From positions 496,001-560,000 of the forward strand of contig CANNAN010000001.1 in the NCBI GenBank assembly GCA_947502635.1: a stretch of DNA of 64,000 nucleotides, in the 5' to 3' direction. How positions within the stretch are numbered: position 1 is the stretch's first letter; each line of letters begins with the position of its first letter. The stretch is from an uncultured Flavobacteriaceae bacterium (GTDB lineage Bacteria; Bacteroidota; Bacteroidia; Flavobacteriales; Flavobacteriaceae). The notes beneath the pieces were generated by a model. The model saw only the letters and a program-made list of their open reading frames with translations. It had not been told where the DNA came from and ran no database searches. The position numbers were made by a program, and so were the translations under genes. Shown one piece after another: positions 45,245 through 53,462 of the stretch.

Positions 45245-46087
45245 ATGAAAAAAATAATTTGTTTTATGTTATTATGTCTCTTGTGTTTAGGAGTTGTAAC
45301 AGGGCAGGAAGAAACAAAAGTGATGACCTATAACATCAAACTAGATCACCCAAAAGTTGGCCCTAATAGCTGGGATAACCGTAAGGATTTAATCGTAAGT
45401 CAAATTAATTTCTATGAACCAGATATTTTTGGTGTACAGGAAGCTTTGCCTAATCAAATGCAGTATTTAGATGGTATTCTTGAAAATTATAATTTTATTG
45501 GAGTAGGGCGAGATGATGGGAAAGATGAAGGGGAATATTCTGCTATATTCTATAAAGTAGATCTATTCAAAGTTTTAGAAAGTAACACGTTTTGGTTATC
45601 TGAAACACCAGATGAGGTATCTATGGGTTGGGATGCTGTTTGCAATCGTATTTGCACTTATGCTTTATTGGAGAACAGAAAAACAAAGCAACGATTTTGG
45701 GTATTCAACACACATTTTGATCATGTAGGAAAGGAGGCTAGAATGGAAAGTCCTAAATTAATTTTGAAAAAAATGGATATCTTAAATAGAGAAAATCTAC
45801 CAGTGGTTTTGATGGGTGATTTTAATTTAGAGTCTGAAACAGAGCATATTCAAATCCTGAAAAATAATCTTTTTGATTCTAAAGATGTTTCAGAAACTAA
45901 ACCGTTTGGTCCATCAGGTACATACAACGGTTTTCATTTCGAAAAACCTGTAACGCTTACAATTGATTATGTTTTTGTGAGTAAGCAAAACATCAGTATA
46001 AAAAAATATGGAGTTTTAAGTGATTCTAAAGATTGCAAATATCCTTCAGATCATCTACCAATTATAGTTTTTATTCAATTTATTTAA
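45245..46087 (+). CDS. Secreted endonuclease/exonuclease/phosphatase-family hydrolase
   Basis: 280 residues with a signal peptide (CFMLLCLLCLGVVTGQ). The metal-dependent DNase I-like fold is complete: VMTYNIKLD, GVQEALPNQ, NTHFDHVG, VVLMGDFNLE and the final SDHLPI, with YVFVS before it. Members hydrolyse phosphodiester or phosphomonoester bonds in nucleic acids, sphingomyelin or inositol phosphates. A Sec-exported form at the end of a polysaccharide locus is frequent in Bacteroidota, but its role there is unknown. It may release phosphate from decorated glycans or cut extracellular DNA. It is the last gene of the + block; the amylase gene converges on it. Confidence 0.88.
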   Translation: MKKIICFMLLCLLCLGVVTGQEETKVMTYNIKLDHPKVGPNSWDNRKDLIVSQINFYEPDIFGVQEALPNQMQYLDGILENYNFIGVGRDDGKDEGEYSAIFYKVDLFKVLESNTFWLSETPDEVSMGWDAVCNRICTYALLENRKTKQRFWVFNTHFDHVGKEARMESPKLILKKMDILNRENLPVVLMGDFNLESETEHIQILKNNLFDSKDVSETKPFGPSGTYNGFHFEKPVTLTIDYVFVSKQNISIKKYGVLSDSKDCKYPSDHLPIIVFIQFI

Positions 46088-46129
46088 AATTAATTTTTAT
46101 TCACTGTGCCTAGATGGAATGCTGTCTTT

Positions 46130-46182
46130 AGTGCAGTCGAAAGGATTTATATACTCATTTCCCCTAGGACTTCGACTGCACT
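46130..46182. terminator. Inverted repeat between convergent operons, probable bidirectional terminator
   Basis: AGTGCAGTCGAA (46130-46141) and TTCGACTGCACT (46171-46182) are exact inverse copies separated by 29 bases, lying between the EEP gene stop and the end of the amylase gene on the other strand. The core resembles a short intergenic repeat common in flavobacterial genomes. The long spacer and weak T-runs make a REP-like role possible. Confidence 0.5.
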
Positions 46183-46243
46183 CCAGACCTGCGTGTTAAT
46201 ATGTTTAAAAACAACATAAAACACAAAAATTAATTGAATCCCC

Positions 46244-49165
46244 CTAAATCGATTGCCCAATTTTTACAAGCTTTATAGAACTTGTTTTTCCTAAATTATT
46301 TGTAGTTTTTATGATGTAAATACTACTCGATAAGTTTGTTATATCAAAACTATGTCCACTTTGAAAATGTCCTTTAAATGTTTTTACCAAGTTTCCTCTT
46401 AAGTCGAAAATTGAAACTGAATTAAGATCTGTGTTTATAGAAAAAGAGTTCTTTGTTGGATTTGGATATATTTTAATAAGATCAGAACCTTTCAAATTTT
46501 TAGTTGATAGCGTCGTTGCTTGATTTCCATAAATTTTATATTCTCCTGGTGTTAAGTTTATTGAGGTGGTAGTACCAGAAATAGTTGCAGGATTATTAGA
46601 CGTATCCATCAAATCGTACCAAGTACCTCCGTAAGGGAAATTTGGATTTACGTTTGTGTTAGTCAATTCAAAATTGGCTATAATAATCACATTTTTTAAT
46701 TCGGAGCTTGAAGTATTTTCATTTCCAGTGAAAATGCTAATTCTAGGTGTCAAGTTTCCTGAAGTAATATTGTAATCGCCTTCAAAAACAGGTTCATTAA
46801 TTTTTAAATCATTAATTCTAGACCAAGCTTCATAAATTGGACTTCTATTAGCATCATTGAGCCAATTATTTGTCCATTGTGGTTGCGGTTTTGTATCTAG
46901 CTTACAATCACCAGAAGGCGAACCATTGTCTCCACTAGGTGGGGCATCATCTGGTAAATTTAAACTTCCATTACTGCAAGTAAAAATGGAGTTTTCCATA
47001 CCAAGCTCACCAAAGTGCCATATCATTTTCGGACCAGGAATGGTTAAGGATACAGCTCCAAGTGCAGGAATTCTTGATAAGCCTGTGTTTATGTCTTTTG
47101 TATCATAACCACCGCTGCTGTTTCCAAAGCGCCAATTTTTTTCCATAATTCTTAATTCGTCATGACTTTCCGCATAACCTAATAGACGCTTACCTGTAAA
47201 TCCAGTATGTGCTTTATGCCCCATTCTACTTATATTGGAATTACTAGAATACCCCATTGTAAGTTGACCATATGGATCTGTCATTTTTCCCCACATCATA
47301 ATGCCTTTGGGAGTAGGATCGCCTAGTCTGTAATTAGCCCATTCTTTTTCTTCATTATCACTGCCTAGATGTTCAAAAATAACATAATGGGTTTCGTCTA
47401 AACTCCACGAATAGTCGGCATATTCTTTTAAAATAGCGACACGATCAGCTTGATAACTATTGGTGCAGTTTTCGTCTCCAGAAGAACAGTTTTGTGTAAA
47501 GCCTTTAGTTAAATCCCAACGGAATCCATCAATTTTAAATTCTTCAATCCAATGTTTAACGACACGTTTTGTATACACTTTTGTGAATGCATTTGAATGA
47601 TCGAAATCCGACCCAACATTATAGGAATGCTTTGGTGTCTGATTGAAATACGGGTTTTCTGAGCTAGGTTCTCCCCAACCATCATTATCAGGGTCATTCA
47701 TCCACATGCGTACCATGGGGTTTCTCCCAAAAGCATGATTTAATGCCACATCTAATATAACGGCAATGCCATTTTGATGGCACACATCCACGAGCTCTTT
47801 AAACTTTTCTTCGGTGCCATAAAATTTATCTAAAGCCATATGAAATGCCGTATTGTAACCCCAGCTTTCATTGCCTTCAAATTCCATAATTGGCATGAAT
47901 TCTATAGCATTGATATTTAGATTTTTAAAATAACTTATTTTGTCAATAATGTCTTGAAAATTTCTGTCGGCATCAAAATCTCGAATTAATACTTCATAAA
48001 TTATCAGGTCTTCCTTTTTTGGTTTTGAAAAATTGGTAACCTGCCAGTTGTAAGGTGTTTTACCTGTTTGTAAAACCGTAACTTCACGTTCTTGACCAGA
48101 TGGATAGGAAGGTAGGTTAGGATATGTTGAAGACGGAATTGAGGGGTCGTCAAAAGGTGATAATACTAAAGTTGAATAAGGATCGGCTATTTTAACTAGA
48201 GCAGGGGAGTTGGCTATAGGTGTTTTATCTACTACCCAGTATTGAAATGTTTCTATTTGACCAGAAGTCAAACCCGTTAATGTAATCCAAAATTTGTTAT
48301 CTCTTGATGGGTCTCGTTTCATGGCATACGAAGCATCGGGTTGCCAATTATTAAAGCTTCCAGCTACGTAAACGAAATCTTTTCCTTCAGCATATAGAAC
48401 CAATGTGGCCTTTGTGAGGTCGTTTTCATCATAATTAATACCGTCCATGTAAGTTTGTGGCATCACGCTAGAGTTGCTTCCAGGATCAATTAACACTGAA
48501 AATGCTTCTGTTTTGGTAATGCCGTTTACAACTGCTTCTAGCACATAGTTTTTGTTTGTTGTGATATTCATATCGGTATACGAATATGACGATATACCAG
48601 ACTGAGAATTTATGGTGATACCGTTTGCTTTTAAAGTATAGTTCGCATTTCCACCAGTATTAGTAGCAGCTATACTTAGATTTGAGCCTGAAGATAAAAT
48701 AGTTTGATTGTTTGAAGGCGCTGTTAGTGATAATTGAACAGCGCCTACAGGAAAAATAAAATCTGCACAATTATTATCTTTTAACTCTTGACTTCCAGTC
48801 TCATTCCTAAAAACCATTCCCATTTGAGTCACATTTGCTTGTTCCATAGCAGAAAGGCTATAATAAGCCGACGGAACAAAAGTAATGCTCCAGGTACCAT
48901 CTCCATTTGATGTCATTTGACCAACACCATCATCTTGTCCCCAATTACCAATGGTTTGTATTCCAAAAGCATTTGAATTATCTCCAACTCCAGAGTGTAT
49001 ATATACTTTGGATGGGGTACTGAAACCGTTGCAGTTTGTAGCGATACTATTAGCATCTACAGTAATAGTGATTTGCTGATTAAGATCATTTAAGTTAGGG
49101 CTTATAGTGACTTGACTATAGCTAACGATGGTAAATAATAATATTAAAAATGTGATTTTTTTCAT
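46244..49165 (-). CDS. Secreted GH13 alpha-amylase with type IX secretion domain
   Basis: 973 residues. Signal peptide (FLILLFTIVSYSQ); N-terminal beta-domains (~20-235) that may bind starch; a CBM48-like domain (~245-345, FVYVAGSFNNWQP); and the GH13 barrel (~385-800). Catalytic residues: nucleophile Asp551 in GFRWDLTK, acid Glu598 in VIFEHLGSD, and transition-state Asp669 in AESHDE. The last ~75 residues are a standard type A type IX sorting domain (LIKIYPNPTKNSFSI onward, ending SSIKLVKIG), so the enzyme is exported across the outer membrane. It is last in the SusCDEF-like operon, after a terminator-like hairpin, and starts surface cleavage of starch or glycogen-like glucan. Confidence 0.94.
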   Translation of the reverse strand: MKKITFLILLFTIVSYSQVTISPNLNDLNQQITITVDANSIATNCNGFSTPSKVYIHSGVGDNSNAFGIQTIGNWGQDDGVGQMTSNGDGTWSITFVPSAYYSLSAMEQANVTQMGMVFRNETGSQELKDNNCADFIFPVGAVQLSLTAPSNNQTILSSGSNLSIAATNTGGNANYTLKANGITINSQSGISSYSYTDMNITTNKNYVLEAVVNGITKTEAFSVLIDPGSNSSVMPQTYMDGINYDENDLTKATLVLYAEGKDFVYVAGSFNNWQPDASYAMKRDPSRDNKFWITLTGLTSGQIETFQYWVVDKTPIANSPALVKIADPYSTLVLSPFDDPSIPSSTYPNLPSYPSGQEREVTVLQTGKTPYNWQVTNFSKPKKEDLIIYEVLIRDFDADRNFQDIIDKISYFKNLNINAIEFMPIMEFEGNESWGYNTAFHMALDKFYGTEEKFKELVDVCHQNGIAVILDVALNHAFGRNPMVRMWMNDPDNDGWGEPSSENPYFNQTPKHSYNVGSDFDHSNAFTKVYTKRVVKHWIEEFKIDGFRWDLTKGFTQNCSSGDENCTNSYQADRVAILKEYADYSWSLDETHYVIFEHLGSDNEEKEWANYRLGDPTPKGIMMWGKMTDPYGQLTMGYSSNSNISRMGHKAHTGFTGKRLLGYAESHDELRIMEKNWRFGNSSGGYDTKDINTGLSRIPALGAVSLTIPGPKMIWHFGELGMENSIFTCSNGSLNLPDDAPPSGDNGSPSGDCKLDTKPQPQWTNNWLNDANRSPIYEAWSRINDLKINEPVFEGDYNITSGNLTPRISIFTGNENTSSSELKNVIIIANFELTNTNVNPNFPYGGTWYDLMDTSNNPATISGTTTSINLTPGEYKIYGNQATTLSTKNLKGSDLIKIYPNPTKNSFSINTDLNSVSIFDLRGNLVKTFKGHFQSGHSFDITNLSSSIYIIKTTNNLGKTSSIKLVKIGQSI

Positions 49166-49187
49166 GGCTTACTAAATTAATTTTACA

Positions 49188-49215
49188 AAAAAGGCTGATG
49201 TATATCAGCCTTTTT
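49188..49215 (-). terminator. Terminator-like hairpin between SusE/F-like gene and amylase
   Basis: AAAAAGGCTGAT (49188-49199), loop GTAT and ATCAGCCTTTTT (49204-49215) form a perfect 12-base stem. It has a T-run on either strand, so on the minus strand it lies between the binding-protein gene and the amylase. Partial read-through would set lower amylase expression. Confidence 0.75.
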
Positions 49216-49235
49216 AATCAACAACTTAAAAATTA

Positions 49236-50687
49236 TTATTGTTTAATAATTAAGTAACTTCTGTCCAAATCATTGAACCATATATCATAGACTCCAGCTT
49301 CAGGAATACTGAAGTTATCTGGCGACCCATATTGTGAAATACCATAAGTTTGACTACTTCCACTATCTCCCCAGTTATCTGCCCAATCATCATCAGCTCT
49401 AAATTTCAATTGATTGGCAGTTAAACTAATACCATTAATAAACCATAGGTGTGGGTTATTAGGGTCTTGAGCCATATCTGTATCAGTTCCCCAGCCACCA
49501 GGTGTAGAATCACCTATAACACCAATAGTAGCATAGGTTGTTGCTCCTGATGCATCATAAGGTGTTACTGTAAAACTACCAGATTCACCAACTGTTGTTA
49601 AATTATAAGTATAGTAACCTGCTGTGGCAACGTTAAAGGTTCCTGGGTCTGAACCTCCTCCAGGATTTACAGCTAGTGTAGAACCATCATTGGTACCCCA
49701 TTGTGGTTGCCATTGCCCTTTAATTTCCAATAACTTGAATGCACCTGCACCAAAATATCCAGTAAAGAAGTAATTATTTGGCACGTCTTGGTCTCTGAAT
49801 ATTGGTGTGTTATTATTATTGTTATCCCAACCTGGTGTTGTAGCATCTCCAACCATATAAAGGAATGGGAAAGATACATTATAAGGTGTAACAGAAACAG
49901 TAATAGCTTCAGAAGGACGTTCTAAGGTATTTCCATTTGAATTGGTATTTCTAGCAACAATTCTCAAATCCATATCACCTGCTATATCTGGAGTTAATCC
50001 AATACCAATAGCAACTGCATTTAAATCACCGTGTGTTGAGGTAATGGAAGTTCCGTTCGTTGATGTCCCCACTGTTACAGGAGCGGCAAAATCAGTTCCA
50101 ACAGTTGCAGCTTCAATTGTATATATAATATCAATTCCTAATGAAGAAGATAAAACAGGATCTGTCCACTCCACAGTCATAACTATTTCGTTTAGGGTTG
50201 TTAATGATAAAACAAAGGCATCATTATTTAAAGGATTTGATATTTGAGGTGCTTCATTTGGGTAAGTAGTTACTAAATATTGTACCGAATTACTAGTGGT
50301 TCCATCAGCATTAACTCTTACATATATTGCAACATCTCTAAAAGTTGAAGCTCCTGCATTTCTTATAGCATTATTTAACTCCTCGACGCTGATAGTAAAC
50401 GAGTTTGCGCTTACGTTCCCTAAGTTTACTGCTGAAGGAAAGTCAGCATCCAATGACATTTCAACATCATAAGAAGAACTACCAGTCACTCCATCATTCC
50501 ATGACATGGTAATAGCTGCGTTTGAAGGTGTTCCAAAATTTAAGAACACATTACTTATACCAGGTTGCTGTAAAACAAAGGCTGGTTCTGGAGACGTTAT
50601 CTCAATACTTTCTTCGGTTTCACAAGCAGTAAAAACAAACGCCAATGAAAGTAAAAGGAAGCCTAATTTTTTAATATATAAATTCAT
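49236..50687 (-). CDS. SusE/SusF-like surface starch-binding lipoprotein
   Basis: 483 residues with a lipoprotein signal (SLAFVFTAC, Cys22). An N-terminal SusE-type Ig domain (~28-130), a second Ig-like repeat (~145-255) and two starch-binding modules are present: one around VGDATTPGWDNNNNNTPIF and WQPQWGTNDG, the other near IGVIGDSTPGGWGTDTDM and LKFRADDDWADNWG. These aromatic-rich patterns match the CBMs of Bacteroides SusE and SusF. It holds alpha-glucan at the cell surface and has no catalytic motif. It lies 17 bases after the paralogous shorter protein on the minus strand, so they form a SusE plus SusF pair. Confidence 0.88.
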   Translation of the reverse strand: MNLYIKKLGFLLLSLAFVFTACETEESIEITSPEPAFVLQQPGISNVFLNFGTPSNAAITMSWNDGVTGSSSYDVEMSLDADFPSAVNLGNVSANSFTISVEELNNAIRNAGASTFRDVAIYVRVNADGTTSNSVQYLVTTYPNEAPQISNPLNNDAFVLSLTTLNEIVMTVEWTDPVLSSSLGIDIIYTIEAATVGTDFAAPVTVGTSTNGTSITSTHGDLNAVAIGIGLTPDIAGDMDLRIVARNTNSNGNTLERPSEAITVSVTPYNVSFPFLYMVGDATTPGWDNNNNNTPIFRDQDVPNNYFFTGYFGAGAFKLLEIKGQWQPQWGTNDGSTLAVNPGGGSDPGTFNVATAGYYTYNLTTVGESGSFTVTPYDASGATTYATIGVIGDSTPGGWGTDTDMAQDPNNPHLWFINGISLTANQLKFRADDDWADNWGDSGSSQTYGISQYGSPDNFSIPEAGVYDIWFNDLDRSYLIIKQ

Positions 50688-50704
50688 ATCTATTTTTTTA
50701 ATGA

Positions 50705-51835
50705 TTATAAATTCAACGGTATGAGTATATAATGTCCTGTTAGGTCATTAAACCAGACTTCGTAATCGTCTTCAACAACTACGGGAATGTTTCCACCGTT
50801 TTCGGTAGCTGTACCAGAGAATTCTGTTGTGCTACCCCAAACCGAACCTGAGTTGGTTATAAACTGTAAATCTCCTGGTACTAGGCTTACACTTGTTAAA
50901 TACCAGATATGGCCATCAAAACTAGACTGTGTCATAGCTGTGGAAGTGATTGCAGAACCTTCTATACTTACACCTGTGTAATCTATAGCTCCAGAGGCAT
51001 CATAAGCATCATTTGTATATGTTTTTTTAGAAAAGTCTATGGTGAAAGCATAAAAGCCATCTGCAGCAACACCAAAACGTCCAGGATCGCTACTTTGTGT
51101 TCCAGGATTTCCAGCAATTTCGCCAGCAGGTTTCAGTACGTCACTCCCTTCATCATCTGTTACACCCCATTGTGGTTGCCATAATCCTCTGGATTCAAGT
51201 ATTTTAAATCGCCCTTCGCCATCAGCACCAGATGAATTGGTAAAAAAACCAGTATAATAATACAGGTTAGGATTCGAAGCGTCTCGAAATAAAGGTGGAT
51301 TATTATCATTGTTGTTCCAACCTGGAGCTACGCCATTTCCTACTAAATAAAAATCGTTAAATTTATAATTGAAGAAAGGAAATATACTAAAACTAATACT
51401 GTTTGATACTACAGATAATCCTTTTTGAGTACCAAGAGAAGACGTTACCCTTGCATACAGAGTATTCCATGCAAATGGAGGTAAACCAACATTTCCTGCC
51501 GCAGCATTTAATTCACTTACCGAAAGTGTTACTGTGTTATTTCCTGTAACGGTAGCACCAATTACTGGATTTGTAAACGCTTCATCTGTAGAAAACTCAA
51601 TACCATAGTTAATGGCTGCTGGTTGACCATAATCTGCTTCTGTCCAGTTAAGACTAACGGCTGGGTTATTTATGTTTACAGGATCTAATTCTATACTGTT
51701 AATTGCCAAATCGGACAATGTAACAGGCGATGTACTTGAAACTTCAAATGTGTCTGTAGTATCTTCACATGAATTAAGCAGTGAAAATACAAATGCAGCC
51801 AGCATTAAAATTGATATGTTTTTCAAATTTTTCAT
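50705..51835 (-). CDS. SusE-like surface starch-binding lipoprotein
   Basis: 376 residues with a lipoprotein signal (FVFSLLNSC, Cys23). An N-terminal SusE Ig domain (~30-150) is followed by CBM modules. The first shares VGNGVAPGWNNNDNNPPLF and GLWQPQWGVTDDEG with the neighbouring gene, and the second ends WFNDLTGHYILI, matching WFNDLDRSYLII there. The two proteins are therefore paralogs; this one lacks one Ig-like repeat. It follows SusD by 15 bases. Function: retention of malto-oligosaccharides at the SusC/D pore. Confidence 0.88.
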   Translation of the reverse strand: MKNLKNISILMLAAFVFSLLNSCEDTTDTFEVSSTSPVTLSDLAINSIELDPVNINNPAVSLNWTEADYGQPAAINYGIEFSTDEAFTNPVIGATVTGNNTVTLSVSELNAAAGNVGLPPFAWNTLYARVTSSLGTQKGLSVVSNSISFSIFPFFNYKFNDFYLVGNGVAPGWNNNDNNPPLFRDASNPNLYYYTGFFTNSSGADGEGRFKILESRGLWQPQWGVTDDEGSDVLKPAGEIAGNPGTQSSDPGRFGVAADGFYAFTIDFSKKTYTNDAYDASGAIDYTGVSIEGSAITSTAMTQSSFDGHIWYLTSVSLVPGDLQFITNSGSVWGSTTEFSGTATENGGNIPVVVEDDYEVWFNDLTGHYILIPLNL

Positions 51836-51850
51836 TTTGATTAGTTTTTA

Positions 51851-53452
51851 TTAATACCCAGGGTTTTGGGTTAGATTAGGATTTGCAGCTATACTTCCTG
51901 TTGGTATTGGATAAACATCGAAATGTGCAGGTAATGAAATACCATTACTACCATTCCCTTTCCAAGCCCAATTGTAGTTACCGCCAGTAAATCTGCCATA
52001 TCGAACTAAATCTTGTCTTCTGTGTGCTTCCCAATGTAATTCGCGGGCTCTTTCATCTAATATGAAATCTAACGTTAAATCGCCAGAAGCAATCGTATTT
52101 GAATTGTTTGCTCTTGTTCTTAAGGCATTTACATAATCAGCAGCCGTTACTAAATCGCCACCTCCACCTCTTAAGTGGGCTTCTGCATACATTAAATACA
52201 CATCAGCTAATCTAAATAAAGGGAAATCTGTATCAACAAAGGTTTCATCGACACCCAAGCTACCAGAAGAGGTTGCATTAGAATATTTTTGTATGATGTA
52301 ACCTGTATCCTTGTCTGAAATATCTATGATATCTTTAGGTCTTGACCCAGATATGATCGTGTTTCTGGCGTCATTGGCAAATGAGGCATCAAAAAGATCT
52401 ACAAATTGTTTTCTTACTCTTAAGGCACCGCCCCATCCTGCAGCACCAACACCAACTTCGGCACCGTTTACTTCAAGGCTTCCCACAGAACCATTAATCA
52501 TAACCGTTGTAGGGCCATAATTTTGAGTCGTTACACCATCTGAAACTATTGGGAAAATAATTTCATTGATAGCAGAATTCGTATTATTATCTGCCATAAA
52601 ATTATGAAGGTAATCTGTTGCCAAAGAGTAGCCTCCGTTAATTATCTTTTCACAATAACTTAGGCAATCAGCATATTTGTTTTCGCCTATATAAACTTCG
52701 GCATTCAGGTAAATTTTAGCTAAAATCATGTATGCAACAGCCTTATCTGCTCTTCCATACTCATTTTGCTTAGCATTTACTAAGTCGGTATCAATGTCTT
52801 TTAATTCGGTTTCAATAAAAGAGAACAATTCTGCTCTATTAGCAACAGCAGGTTGAGAATTGATAGCATCATCTTCGGTCGCAAAATTTGCTTTTCCAAA
52901 AAGATCCATCATATAGTAGTAAGCCATCGCTCTCATTAATCTCGCTTCAGCTCTATAGGCTGGTATTTCGCTTCTTATAGAAGTTGATACACTTCTTTCA
53001 TCTAATTTAGCATCGGTAGTTTCTCTTAAAAAATTATTTGCTAACGCTATGGATAAATGTGCTCTACTGAACATTCCTAATAACAGGGGATTCTGTGCAG
53101 TCCATATGTTTCTTTGAATTTCTCTAGTACCAGGATCATTTTCATAAGACCAAATCATTTGATCTGCCGAAAGCGTTTGTACATACAATAGCACACGCCC
53201 AAATTGACTGGTACCTGCATCAATATTTTTAAGGTTTGAACTACCAGCACCGTCTGTACCTGTTAGTGCTAAATTCGCATAGATACCTGCCAAAACTTGT
53301 TTATAAGCAGCTTCATTTTCAAAAAGATCTTCGCTTAAAACGGTTTGATCATCATTGGGTGTAATATTCAAATCATCAGTACATGATGTTAATGCCAGAA
53401 TAAAAAGCATTACCAACCCAATTGTTTTGTGTATTTTAAATCTTGTTTTCAT
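51851..53452 (-). CDS. susD: SusD-like starch/maltodextrin-binding lipoprotein
   Basis: The frame extends to 53485 but that would overlap susC; ATG at 53452 gives a lipoprotein signal (LVMLFILALTSC, Cys24) and a 10-base gap, so it is used; 533 residues. SusD helices are visible in RAEARLMRAMAYYYMMDLFG and FPLFRLADVYLMYAEAHLRGG, with FILDERARELHWEAHRRQDLVRYGR (~470) and the end FDVYPIPTGSIAANPNLTQN in the family style. With SusC and the two SusE/F-like proteins it forms the outer-membrane uptake complex. The amylase and LacI neighbours mark alpha-glucan as substrate. Confidence 0.94.
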   Translation of the reverse strand: MKTRFKIHKTIGLVMLFILALTSCTDDLNITPNDDQTVLSEDLFENEAAYKQVLAGIYANLALTGTDGAGSSNLKNIDAGTSQFGRVLLYVQTLSADQMIWSYENDPGTREIQRNIWTAQNPLLLGMFSRAHLSIALANNFLRETTDAKLDERSVSTSIRSEIPAYRAEARLMRAMAYYYMMDLFGKANFATEDDAINSQPAVANRAELFSFIETELKDIDTDLVNAKQNEYGRADKAVAYMILAKIYLNAEVYIGENKYADCLSYCEKIINGGYSLATDYLHNFMADNNTNSAINEIIFPIVSDGVTTQNYGPTTVMINGSVGSLEVNGAEVGVGAAGWGGALRVRKQFVDLFDASFANDARNTIISGSRPKDIIDISDKDTGYIIQKYSNATSSGSLGVDETFVDTDFPLFRLADVYLMYAEAHLRGGGGDLVTAADYVNALRTRANNSNTIASGDLTLDFILDERARELHWEAHRRQDLVRYGRFTGGNYNWAWKGNGSNGISLPAHFDVYPIPTGSIAANPNLTQNPGY

Positions 53453-53462
53453 AGTTCTTTTT

